Positions 38,308 through 46,458 of a stretch of 64,000 nucleotides of DNA are shown here, piece by piece (position 1 is the first letter of the stretch; each line of letters starts with the position of its first letter). The stretch is from Pseudomonas sp. HR96 (GTDB taxonomy: Bacteria; Pseudomonadota; Gammaproteobacteria; Pseudomonadales; Pseudomonadaceae): contig NZ_CP139141.1 of assembly GCF_034059295.1 (NCBI RefSeq), positions 4,881,001 through 4,945,000 of the forward strand. The letters are read 5' to 3'. Both the position numbers and the translations under genes were made by a program. The notes beneath the pieces are model-generated. The model saw only the letters and a list, made by a program, of their open reading frames with translations. It had not been told where the DNA came from and ran no database searches.

Positions 38308-39387
38308 ATGCTCCGTCAGGTCGTCGCTGCACTGTTGCTGGTCCCCTGCCTCGCCCCTGCGGCCGAGACGGTCAGGGTCTATAACTGGGCCGATTACGTC
38401 GCACCCGACACGCTGGCCAATTTCCAGCATGACACCGGCGTGCACCCCACCTACGACCTCTACTCCACCAATGAAACCCTCGACAGCCGCCTGCGCACCC
38501 AGGCCTCGGGCTACGACGTGGTCTTCCCTTCCATTCATTTCATGACCCGGCAGATCCAGCGCGCCGACCTGCAGCCGCTGGACCGCAGCCAGCTGCCGAA
38601 CTGGAAATACCTCAACCCGATCCTGCTGCGGGTGCTGGACAACAGCGACCCTGGTAACCGCTACGGTTTCCCCTACCTGTGGGGCAGCACCGGCATCGGC
38701 TACGACCGCGCGGCCCTGCGCAGCGCCCTGGGCGACGATGCGCCGGTAGACTCGTGGGACCTGATCTTCAAGCCGCAATACCTGAGCAAACTCAAGCGCT
38801 GCGGCGTGGCCATCGTCGACAGCGAGGCCAACCTGATCCCCATCGCGCTCAATTATCTAGGGCTGCCGCCCAACAGCACCAACCCCGAGGACTATCTCAA
38901 GGCCCAGGCGTTGTGGCTCACGGCGCGGCCTTTCGTGCGCTACCTGGATTCGCAGAAATACATCGAAGACCTCGCCCACGGGCGTATCTGCGTGGCCATC
39001 GGCTACTCGGGCGACGTGCTGCAGGCCGAAGATCGTGCCCGGGCGGCACACAATGGCCTGGATATCGGCTATTCGGTACCCCGCGAGGGCTCCGCGCTGT
39101 GGTTCGACATGGTCGCCATGCCGGCCAACGCACCCGACCCCAAGGCTGCCTACGCCTTCATGAACTACCTGCTCGAACCACAGGTCATCGCCAACATCAC
39201 CAACCATGTGCGCTACGCCAATGGCAACGAAGGCGCCGACGAGCTGGTCGACCCGGCCATCAAGGCCGACCCGAAGATCTACCCCAACAGCCAGCTGATG
39301 AGCAAACTTTTCACGCTCGAGCCCCTGCCACGGGAGATTTATGTTCTGCGCAGCCAGGTGTGGCAGCACATACGCGACGGCAGCTAG
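38308..39387 (+). CDS. Orphan extracellular solute-binding protein, PotD/PotF-like
   Basis: The 359-residue protein has a signal peptide (MLRQVVAALLLVPCLAPAAETV) and a polyamine-type binding fold (VRVYNWADYVAPDTLANFQHDTGV; GYSGDVLQAEDRA; GYSVPREGSALWFDMVAMPANAP). Family members bind putrescine, spermidine or related cations for ABC uptake. No permease or ATPase genes are beside it, so it is an orphan that would need a distant partner, or act in sensing. The stop is convergent with gtrS; both stops share the CTAG at 39384-39387. Confidence 0.85.
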   Translation: MLRQVVAALLLVPCLAPAAETVRVYNWADYVAPDTLANFQHDTGVHPTYDLYSTNETLDSRLRTQASGYDVVFPSIHFMTRQIQRADLQPLDRSQLPNWKYLNPILLRVLDNSDPGNRYGFPYLWGSTGIGYDRAALRSALGDDAPVDSWDLIFKPQYLSKLKRCGVAIVDSEANLIPIALNYLGLPPNSTNPEDYLKAQALWLTARPFVRYLDSQKYIEDLAHGRICVAIGYSGDVLQAEDRARAAHNGLDIGYSVPREGSALWFDMVAMPANAPDPKAAYAFMNYLLEPQVIANITNHVRYANGNEGADELVDPAIKADPKIYPNSQLMSKLFTLEPLPREIYVLRSQVWQHIRDGS

Positions 39388-40829
39388 CCGCCGCGGGCCA
39401 GCACCAGGGTCACCCGCAGGCCGCCGTCACGCAGGTTCTGCAAGGTCACCTCGCCGCCATGGCTGTGGGCGATATTGCGCGCGATGCCCAGCCCCAGGCC
39501 GTAGCCCTGCTGCTGCCCGGCCAGGCGAAAATGCGGTTCGAACACCTGCTCCAGGCGCTGTTCGGGCACCCCGGGGCCTTCATCATCGACGTGCAGGACG
39601 AACGCATGGCGGTTGTCCTCGACGAACAGGTGCGCGGTGTTGCCGTACTTGAGCGCGTTGTCCACCAGGTTGCCGATGCAGCGCTTGAGCGCCAGCGGCT
39701 TGCCCGGGTAGGGCCGCCGCGCGGCGCCATGCAGGGTCACCCGGCCGCTGGCCAGGAACGGCTCGATCAGGTGGTGCATCAATCCGTTGAGGTCCACCGG
39801 CTCGATGTTCTCGTGGATGTCGGTGTCTTTCACACACTGCAGCGCCCCCTTGACCAGCAGCTCCAGCTCGTCGAGGTCGCGGCTGAACTTGGCCTGCACC
39901 TGCTCGTCCTCGAGCAGTTCCACGCGCAGGCGCAGACGCGTGATGGGCGTGCGCAGGTCGTGGGATATCGCACTGAACAACTGGCTGCGCTCGGTCAGGT
40001 AGCGACTGATGCGCTCGCGCATGGCGTTGAATGCGCGCCCCACCTCGACCACCTCGCTGCCACCGCCCTCCACCTGCGGCTCCTCCACCACCGCGCCCAG
40101 CGACATGTCCCGCGCCGCCCGCGCCAGACGCTTGAGCGGGCGGCTCTGCCAGTGCACCAGCAGGCCGATGAACAGCAGCAGAAACGCACTGGTCATGACG
40201 ATGAAACCCACCTGCTGCGTCGGCAGGCCTTCTTCCTCCAGGCTGGTGTAGGGCTCGGGCAGCAACGAGGCGATGTACAGCCATTCAGCGGGCGCCAGTT
40301 GAATCTGCGTGACCAGTACCGGCGGGTTGACCGGCTCCAGGGTCAGCGCGTAGTGCGCCCAGGAGCGCGGCAACTCGTCGAGTTTCAGGCCACTGTTGAA
40401 GATCCGCAGGTCACTGGGGCTGACGAAGGTGACCAGGATGTCCATGTCGGCGCCGAGCTTCTCGCGCAGTACCTGTTCCACCGCCTGGGTCACCGCGCGC
40501 TTGCGCGGTGTTTCCTGCAACGCGCGCATGTCCAGCGGCTTGTCGTTGAGCGAAACGAAGAAGCGCGTGCCGCCCATGCTGCGCAGCTGGTCCAGCACCA
40601 GGGGCCGGTAGGCCAGTGGCAGGGAGCGGAAATAGCTGACGCTGGCCCCCATCGAATGGGCCAGGCTACGCGCGCTGGTGACCACGCCTTCAAGCTCGGT
40701 GGCGCGCAGCTGCGAGACCCAGATCACGCTGGACAACCCCTGGGCGAGGCTGACCACCAGCAAGGTCAACAGCAGCATGCGCCCGAGCAGCGAGCGCGGC
40801 ACCGGCAGGCGCTTAAGCAGTGGCAACAT
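39384..40829 (-). CDS. gtrS: Sensor histidine kinase GtrS (glucose/2-ketogluconate response)
   Basis: The 481-residue kinase has an N-terminal membrane segment (RSLLGRMLLLTLLVVSLAQGLS), a periplasmic sensor of about 120 residues, a second segment (VGFIVMTSAFLLLFIGLLV), a HAMP domain, HisKA (LFSAISHDLRTPITRLRLRVELLEDE) and an ATPase domain with GVPEQRLEQVFEPHF and GYGLGLGIARNI. With GltR it responds to 2-ketogluconate and 6-phosphogluconate in pseudomonads and controls glucose uptake and Entner-Doudoroff genes. The start overlaps gltR by 17 bases. Confidence 0.9.
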   Translation of the reverse strand: MLPLLKRLPVPRSLLGRMLLLTLLVVSLAQGLSSVIWVSQLRATELEGVVTSARSLAHSMGASVSYFRSLPLAYRPLVLDQLRSMGGTRFFVSLNDKPLDMRALQETPRKRAVTQAVEQVLREKLGADMDILVTFVSPSDLRIFNSGLKLDELPRSWAHYALTLEPVNPPVLVTQIQLAPAEWLYIASLLPEPYTSLEEEGLPTQQVGFIVMTSAFLLLFIGLLVHWQSRPLKRLARAARDMSLGAVVEEPQVEGGGSEVVEVGRAFNAMRERISRYLTERSQLFSAISHDLRTPITRLRLRVELLEDEQVQAKFSRDLDELELLVKGALQCVKDTDIHENIEPVDLNGLMHHLIEPFLASGRVTLHGAARRPYPGKPLALKRCIGNLVDNALKYGNTAHLFVEDNRHAFVLHVDDEGPGVPEQRLEQVFEPHFRLAGQQQGYGLGLGIARNIAHSHGGEVTLQNLRDGGLRVTLVLARGG

Positions 40830-41535
40830 GGGCTGCCAGCAGGTAACCGCTGCCGCGTACCGTACGGATCAGCCGCGGCGGCTTGTCGGTGTCGCGCAGA
40901 CGCTGGCGCAGACGGCTGACCGCCATGTCGACGATGCGGTCCAGCGGCATCGGCTCCCGGCCACGGGTGGCGTTGCCGATGGTGTCGCGGTCGAGGATCT
41001 GCTGGGGGTGGTCGAGAAACAGCTTGAGCAAGGCGAAGTCGGCCCCGGAGAGAAATACTTCTTCGCCGTCGGTGTGGAACAGCCGATGGCTGACGATATC
41101 CAGCCGCCAGTCCTCGAAGGCGATGATCTCACCGCCGCTGCGCTCCTGACCGAACTGCGCGCGACGCAGCAGGGCCTTGATGCGCGCCTGCAGTTCGCGG
41201 GGGCTGAAGGGTTTGCCGAGGTAGTCGTCGGCGCCCAGTTCCAGGCCGATGACCCGGTCGGCCTCGTCGGAGCTGGCGGTGAGCATGATGATCGGCACCT
41301 GCGCCTGGCGCGGATGCTGGCGCACCCAGCGACACAGGCTGAAACCGTCTTCGTCGGGAAGCATGACATCGAGGATCACCAGGTCGGCGCTCGCCTCATT
41401 GAGAGCCTCGCGAAAGCTGCGGCCGTCCTCCGTGGTGCGCACGGCGAAGCCCGCCCGGGTCAGGTAGGTGTGCAGTAGCTCGCGGATTTCCTGGTCGTCG
41501 TCGACCAGCAGTATCGACTTGCCGGCAGTGCTCAT
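40813..41535 (-). CDS. gltR: Response regulator GltR, OmpR family
   Basis: The 240-residue regulator has a receiver domain (SILLVDDDQEIRELLHTYL; phospho-Asp in VILDVMLPDEDGF) and an OmpR-type winged helix (TRGREPMPLDRIVDMAVSRLRQRL...LIRTVRGSGYLLAAH). GltR binds DNA upstream of glucose transport and oprB genes. The gene overlaps gtrS by 17 bases and lies 77 bases downstream of glk, so all five genes glk, edd, gltR and gtrS form one transcriptional block, as known in P. putida. Confidence 0.93.
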   Translation of the reverse strand: MSTAGKSILLVDDDQEIRELLHTYLTRAGFAVRTTEDGRSFREALNEASADLVILDVMLPDEDGFSLCRWVRQHPRQAQVPIIMLTASSDEADRVIGLELGADDYLGKPFSPRELQARIKALLRRAQFGQERSGGEIIAFEDWRLDIVSHRLFHTDGEEVFLSGADFALLKLFLDHPQQILDRDTIGNATRGREPMPLDRIVDMAVSRLRQRLRDTDKPPRLIRTVRGSGYLLAAHVATA

Positions 41536-41612
41536 GGGCGTCCTTTTTTATTCTGGTTGAACACCCGCAGCGCAGAGGCGCGCCGCGAGTATTTTCAACG
41601 CAGATTAAACGC

Positions 41613-42569
41613 CTAGCGAGCCCCTTGCTGCAAGGCGACACCTGCACCCAGCAGCCCCGAGAACTCGGCAGTCACAACCCACACGGGAATGCCGCCGAAG
41701 TAATGGCTCATGCAGCCTTTGTCGCCGAAGCTGTCGGCGAAGCCGCTTTGCAGAAACAGCTCGAGAAAATGCGGAATCACCCCGCCCACGATGTACACGC
41801 CACCACGGCCGCCCACAGTGAGCACGTTGTTGCCAGCCACGCGGCCGAGGAAGCGGCAGAACTGGTCGATCACTTCGCGCGCCACCGGGTCACCGGCCAG
41901 GCCGGCCTTGGTGATCTCGGCCTGGTTCTGCAGCACCGGCTGATGACCGTCGACCTTGCACACCGCGTGATAGAGGCGCAGCAAGCCGCCACCGCTAAGT
42001 ACGGTTTCAGCACTGACGTGGCCGATCTCATCGCTGATGGCCTGGCGCAGCTGTGCCTCGCGGACCGTGCCCACCGGCAGGTCGACGTGACCGCCCTCGC
42101 CCGGCAGCGCCATCCAGCGCTGGTCGCCGAGATTGATCAGGGTACCGACGCCCAGGCCGGTGCCAGGGCCGATGACCACGGCCGGGCGCAGCGGGTCGGC
42201 CTTGCCTGGGCAGACGGTCTGGAATTCACCGTCCTTGAGCTGGGTCATGCCCAGCGCCATGGCCGTGAAGTCGTTGATCAGCAGCAGCTCGTCGACCTTC
42301 AGCGTCGCGCAGAACGCTATGCGGCTCAGGCGCCAATGGCTGTTGGTGAAGCGAAACTCGTCGCCGTCCACCGGGCCGGCCACCGCCAGGCACACCGAGC
42401 CGACGCTGCCAGGTGGCAGCCCCAGGTCGCCCAGATAGATGCCGATCGCCTGCTCCGGGCTGCTGTAGTCGGCGGTCGGGAAAACCCGTACCGAGTGCAG
42501 CTGCTGGTTTTCCCACAGCGCGAAGCGCGCGTTGGTTCCACCGATATCACCGACCAGCGCCAGTTTCAT
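41613..42569 (-). CDS. glk: Glucokinase
   Basis: The 318-residue protein starts [19 protein letters not shown] with the phosphate-binding [11 protein letters not shown] motif and has the conserved [17 protein letters not shown] and GGVIPHF segments of the bacterial glucokinase family. It phosphorylates intracellular glucose with ATP to glucose 6-phosphate, which enters the Entner-Doudoroff route. The start overlaps the edd stop by four bases (ATGA), evidence of translational coupling to edd. Pseudomonads use glucokinase as one of three converging glucose branches. Confidence 0.95.
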   Translation of the reverse strand: MKLALVGDIGGTNARFALWENQQLHSVRVFPTADYSSPEQAIGIYLGDLGLPPGSVGSVCLAVAGPVDGDEFRFTNSHWRLSRIAFCATLKVDELLLINDFTAMALGMTQLKDGEFQTVCPGKADPLRPAVVIGPGTGLGVGTLINLGDQRWMALPGEGGHVDLPVGTVREAQLRQAISDEIGHVSAETVLSGGGLLRLYHAVCKVDGHQPVLQNQAEITKAGLAGDPVAREVIDQFCRFLGRVAGNNVLTVGGRGGVYIVGGVIPHFLELFLQSGFADSFGDKGCMSHYFGGIPVWVVTAEFSGLLGAGVALQQGAR

Positions 42570-44395
42570 TTCAAACCCTCAAGAGCGGAAGTAAAGGCGC
42601 TGGCGCCCTGCTCCGCCGAGCTGAAGGCCACGCGCATGAAACCGAACAGCTCGCGCCCACAACCCACGCCGTTGGCCAGGGTGCCGATGGCGGGGGTACG
42701 TGCGTTGAGTTCGGCGGCGTCCACCAGCACCTCAAGGGTACCGTTGACGCCATCGACGCGGATGATATCGCCATTTTGCAACAAAGCCAGCGGCCCGCCG
42801 CTGTGGGCCTCGGGATTGACGTGAATGGCCGCCGGAATCTTGCCCGAAGCGCCCGACATGCGGCCGTCGGTGATCAGCGCCACCTTGAAGCCTCGGTCCT
42901 GCAACACGCCGAGGAACGGGGTCATCTTGTGCAGCTCGGGCATGCCGTTGGAGCGCGGCCCCTGGAAGCGCATCACGGCGACGAAGTCTTTCTCCAGTTC
43001 GCCAGCCTTGAAGGCATCGGCCAGTTGCTGCTGGTCTTCGAAGACGATGGCCGGGGCCTCGACAAAGCGATGCTGTTCAGCCACGGCGGACACCTTCATC
43101 ACCCCGCGACCCAGGTTGCCTTCCATCACGCGCAAGCCGCCTTCACTGGAGAACGGCCGCGCCACTGGGCGCAGGATGCTTTCATCGAAGCTCTCGGTGG
43201 GGCCGTCGCGCCACACCAGCTTGCCGTCGACCAGGAAGGGTTCTTCGGTGTAACGGCGCAGGCCACGCCCCGCCACGGTGTTGACGTCTTCGTGCAACAG
43301 ACCGGCATCGAGCAACTCGCGAATCAGGAACGACATGCCGCCCGAAGCCTGGAAGTGGTTGATGTCGGCCTTGCCGTTGGGATACACGTTGCACAGGGTC
43401 GGCACCACCTCGGAGAGGTCGGCCATGTCCTGCCAGGTCAGGATGATCCCGGCGGCCATGGCGATGGCCGGCATGTGCAGGGTGTGATTGGTCGAACCCC
43501 CGGTGGCGTGCAGCGCCACGATAGAGTTGACCAGCGCCTTCTCGTCGACGATCTCGCCGATCGGGGTGAAGCCTTCGCCGCTGATTTTGGTCAGGCGGGT
43601 GATCTGGTACGCCGCCTCGCGGGTCAGGGCGTCGCGCAGCGGCGTATTCGGGTTGACGAAGGAGGCGCCCGGCAGGTGCAGGCCCATGACCTCCATCAGC
43701 AACTGGTTGGTGTTGGCCGTGCCGTAGAAGGTGCAGGTGCCCGGGCTGTGGTAGGACTTCATCTCCGATTCCAGCAGCTCGTGGCGAGTCGCCTTGCCTT
43801 CGGCGTACTTCTGCCGTACGTCGGCTTTTTCCTTGTTGGAGATGCCCGACGGCATGGGCCCGCCCGGCACGAAGATCATCGGCAGATGGCCGAAGCGCAA
43901 GGCCCCCATCATCAGGCCGGGAACGATCTTGTCGCAGATACCCAGCATCAGCGCAGCATCGAACATGTTGTGCGACAACGCCACGGCCGTCGACAGGGCG
44001 ATCACCTCGCGGCTGGCCAGGCTCAGTTCCATGCCGGCCTCGCCCTGGGTCACGCCATCGCACATGGCCGGCGCGCCGCCGGCGAACTGGCCGACCGAAC
44101 CGATCTCGCGCAGGGCCTGCTTGAGCTGTTCGGGGTAGGTTTCATAGGGCTGGTGGGCGGAGAGCATGTCGTTGTAGGTGGAGACGATGGCGACGTTGGC
44201 GGCATTCATCATGCGCAGGCTGTGCTTGTCGTCGCTGCCGCAGCCCGCCACGCCGTGGGCGAAGTTGGCGCATTGCAGCTTGCCGCGCATCGGGCCATCG
44301 CTGGCGGCACCCCGGATGAGTTGCAAATAACGCTGACGCGTATCGCGACTACGGGCAATCAGTCGCTCGGTGACCTCAAGAACGCGGGGATGCAT
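42566..44395 (-). CDS. edd: Phosphogluconate dehydratase
   Basis: The 609-residue enzyme is a dihydroxy-acid dehydratase-family protein with a Fe-S cluster ligated by Cys residues in [21 protein letters not shown] and [11 protein letters not shown]. It dehydrates 6-phosphogluconate to 2-keto-3-deoxy-6-phosphogluconate, the first step specific to the Entner-Doudoroff pathway. It is the first gene of the edd-glk-gltR-gtrS block, divergent from gap. A HexR-type operator lies 121 bases upstream of its ATG. The partner aldolase gene (eda) is not in the window. Confidence 0.97.
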   Translation of the reverse strand: MHPRVLEVTERLIARSRDTRQRYLQLIRGAASDGPMRGKLQCANFAHGVAGCGSDDKHSLRMMNAANVAIVSTYNDMLSAHQPYETYPEQLKQALREIGSVGQFAGGAPAMCDGVTQGEAGMELSLASREVIALSTAVALSHNMFDAALMLGICDKIVPGLMMGALRFGHLPMIFVPGGPMPSGISNKEKADVRQKYAEGKATRHELLESEMKSYHSPGTCTFYGTANTNQLLMEVMGLHLPGASFVNPNTPLRDALTREAAYQITRLTKISGEGFTPIGEIVDEKALVNSIVALHATGGSTNHTLHMPAIAMAAGIILTWQDMADLSEVVPTLCNVYPNGKADINHFQASGGMSFLIRELLDAGLLHEDVNTVAGRGLRRYTEEPFLVDGKLVWRDGPTESFDESILRPVARPFSSEGGLRVMEGNLGRGVMKVSAVAEQHRFVEAPAIVFEDQQQLADAFKAGELEKDFVAVMRFQGPRSNGMPELHKMTPFLGVLQDRGFKVALITDGRMSGASGKIPAAIHVNPEAHSGGPLALLQNGDIIRVDGVNGTLEVLVDAAELNARTPAIGTLANGVGCGRELFGFMRVAFSSAEQGASAFTSALEGLK

Positions 44396-44515
44396 GGGAA
44401 AACTCCAGGCTATGGGAGGCGACCTCTGCGTCTATGCTCAACCTGCCATTGGGCGCCCGAGGTGAACAAGTGGGCGTTCAAAGACTCGACAAATTGACGA
44501 CGTACCGGTCGCTCG

Positions 44516-44530
44516 TTGTAGATAAAACAA
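44516..44530. promoter_or_regulatory. HexR-type operator nearer edd
   Basis: TTGTAGATAAAACAA fits TTGT-N7-ACAA, the published HexR consensus in P. putida. It lies in the 274-base edd/gap gap, about 121 bases before edd. HexR represses these genes and is released by 2-keto-3-deoxy-6-phosphogluconate. Confidence 0.7.
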
Positions 44531-44577
44531 AATATTGCCACTAAAAAGGCTTGTTTTCTATTTCTATGCGAATAATC

Positions 44578-44592
44578 TTGTAATTCCAACAA
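44578..44592. promoter_or_regulatory. HexR-type operator nearer gap
   Basis: TTGTAATTCCAACAA also fits TTGT-N7-ACAA, with 47 bases between it and the edd-proximal site. It lies 78 bases before the gap ATG. A CA-rich AACAACAA overlaps it. Confidence 0.75.
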
Positions 44593-44669
44593 CAAAACAG
44601 ATTCCGTGACCGCCATGTCCTGGCCTCGAACCTCCGGGGACATCACCAATCTGACAGCAGGTATCACTA

Positions 44670-45671
44670 ATGACTCTTCGCATCGCTATCAACGGCTTCG
44701 GTCGCATCGGCCGCAACGTCCTTCGTGCACTCTATACCCAAGGCTACCGTCAGGACCTGCAGGTCGTCGCCATCAACGATCTGGGCGACAGCGCCATCAA
44801 TGCCCATCTGCTCAAATACGACAGCGTCCATGGCACCTTCGACGGTACGGTCGACCACGACCAGGAAGGCCTGATCGTCAACAATGACCGTATCACCGTC
44901 ACCGCCATTCGCAACCCGGCCGAGCTCCCCTGGGAAGACCAGCAGATCGACGTGGTGTTCGAATGCACCGGCCTGTTCACCGACCGCGAGAAGGCTGCCG
45001 CCCACCTGACTGCCGGCGCGCGCAAGGTCATCATCTCGGCCCCCGCCAAGGGCGCCGACGCCACCGTGGTCTACGGCGTCAACCATGAAGTGCTGCGCCA
45101 GTCGCACCAGATCATCTCCAACGCCTCGTGCACCACCAACTGCCTGGCCCCGGTGGCCCAGGTGCTGCACCGCGAGCTGGGCATCGAGCAAGGCCTGATG
45201 ACCACCATCCACGCCTACACCAACGACCAGGTGCTGACCGACATGTACCACAGCGACCCATTCCGGGCGCGTTCGGCCACCCAATCGATGATTCCGAGCA
45301 AGACCGGCGCGGCAGAAGCCGTCGGCCTGGTCCTGCCGGAGCTGGCTGGCAAGCTGACCGGCATGGCGGTCCGGGTACCGGTGATCAACGTATCGCTGGT
45401 CGACCTGACCCTAAATGTCAGCAAGCAGGTCAGCGCCGCCGACATCAACGCGCTGATGAAGCAGGCCAGCGAAGCCTCCAAGGTGCTGGGCTACAACACC
45501 CTGCCGCTGGTCTCGATCGACTTCAACCACAACCCGCTGTCGTCGATCTTCGACGCCAACCACACCAAGACCAACGGCAAGCTGGTCAAGGTCATGGCCT
45601 GGTATGACAACGAGTGGGGCTTCTCCAACCGCATGCTGGACAACTGCCTGGCGCTGGTCAACGCGCAGTAG
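44670..45671 (+). CDS. gap: Glyceraldehyde-3-phosphate dehydrogenase, type I
   Basis: The 333-residue enzyme begins with the NAD-binding [15 protein letters not shown] and has the catalytic [12 protein letters not shown] motif with Cys154. It oxidises glyceraldehyde 3-phosphate, the Entner-Doudoroff product, in lower glycolysis. Its location opposite edd with a shared HexR-controlled gap is typical of P. putida gap-1. The ribosome site (AGG, nine bases upstream) is weak. A hairpin follows the stop. Confidence 0.97.
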   Translation: MTLRIAINGFGRIGRNVLRALYTQGYRQDLQVVAINDLGDSAINAHLLKYDSVHGTFDGTVDHDQEGLIVNNDRITVTAIRNPAELPWEDQQIDVVFECTGLFTDREKAAAHLTAGARKVIISAPAKGADATVVYGVNHEVLRQSHQIISNASCTTNCLAPVAQVLHRELGIEQGLMTTIHAYTNDQVLTDMYHSDPFRARSATQSMIPSKTGAAEAVGLVLPELAGKLTGMAVRVPVINVSLVDLTLNVSKQVSAADINALMKQASEASKVLGYNTLPLVSIDFNHNPLSSIFDANHTKTNGKLVKVMAWYDNEWGFSNRMLDNCLALVNAQ

Positions 45672-45680
45672 GGGCTTGCG

Positions 45681-45702
45681 GGAGTGGCCTCGGGGCCACT
45701 CC
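45681..45702 (+). terminator. Hairpin after gap, possible terminator
   Basis: GGAGTGGCC and GGCCACTCC pair around TCGG nine bases after the gap stop, but no U-run follows. The rest of the 149-base gap to the sigma gene shows nothing clear. Confidence 0.45.
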
Positions 45703-45820
45703 TGCCCGGCGTGGGGGGCCATGCGCCCAGCCGGGCCAGACACATCTCGGAATAGTCCCATTGCCCCCTGCCTGACAGGGAAACACTATCATCGGCCTTT
45801 CGCTCGGTCGGTGCCCGCTC

Positions 45821-46336
45821 GTGACCTCTGTACCCTTCACCACCCTCTTCCAACAGCAACGTCAGTGCCTGCTGCGCACTGTGCAGCGCATGGTGGGCAG
45901 CCGCAGCACCGCCGAAGACCTGCTCCAGGACACCTACCTGCGCGTGGCGCGGGCGCTCGCCCAGGGGCCGGTCGAGCACCTCGAACCCTTTCTCTACCAG
46001 ACCGCACGCAACCTGGCCCGCGATCATCTGCGCGGGTGCAAGCGGCGTGAGCGCACGTTGGTCGACGGCATTGCCGATGAAGTGCTGCTCAATATCGCCC
46101 AGCCCGCCAGCTCCCCCGAGCGTGCCACCCACGCCGAGCGCACCCTGCGCCGCCTGAGCCACAGCCTGGCCGGCCTGACCGCACGCCAGCAGCGCATCTT
46201 CGTGCTCAACCGCCTGCACGACTGCAGCTATCAGGAAATCGCCGGCCAGCTTCAGGTCTCGCCCAGCACGGTGCAGAAGGAGCTCAAGCTGATCAGCGCG
46301 CTGTGCGCCTGCATCGCCCAGCGCCTGGAGGCATGA
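45821..46336 (+). CDS. Iron-starvation ECF sigma factor, FecI-like
   Basis: The 171-residue protein starts at a GTG (TSVPFTTLFQQQRQCLLRTVQRMVGSRSTAEDLLQDTYLRVARAL, sigma region 2) and ends with a region 4 helix-turn-helix (LHDCSYQEIAGQLQVSPSTVQKEL). Such sigmas usually work with an anti-sigma of the FecR type and a receptor with a signalling domain. Neither is found next to it here, an unusual arrangement. It precedes a heme-receptor gene. The intervening 122 bases hold a Fur-like site and a strong TATAAT. Confidence 0.88.
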   Translation: MTSVPFTTLFQQQRQCLLRTVQRMVGSRSTAEDLLQDTYLRVARALAQGPVEHLEPFLYQTARNLARDHLRGCKRRERTLVDGIADEVLLNIAQPASSPERATHAERTLRRLSHSLAGLTARQQRIFVLNRLHDCSYQEIAGQLQVSPSTVQKELKLISALCACIAQRLEA

Positions 46337-46390
46337 ATGCCTGAGTTTATTTTTACGCGATGGCCGCGCTTCACTCGTCTAGTTATAGCC

Positions 46391-46434
46391 AACGCAAATG
46401 ATTCGCATTTGGAAATTATTTGCAATACTATAAT
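46391..46434 (+). promoter_or_regulatory. Fur-like site and promoter of the heme receptor gene
   Basis: GCAAATGATTCGCATTTGG matches the 19-bp Fur consensus at about 11 of 19 positions, including inverted AAATG/CATTT arms (46391-46412). A perfect TATAAT lies at 46429-46434, and a GGAAAT, as in iron-starvation sigma promoters, at 46411-46416. Fur binding would cover the -35 region, so the gene should be iron-repressed. Confidence 0.65.
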
Positions 46435-46458
46435 TTGCAAGTCAGGGAGCGTCTTTCG

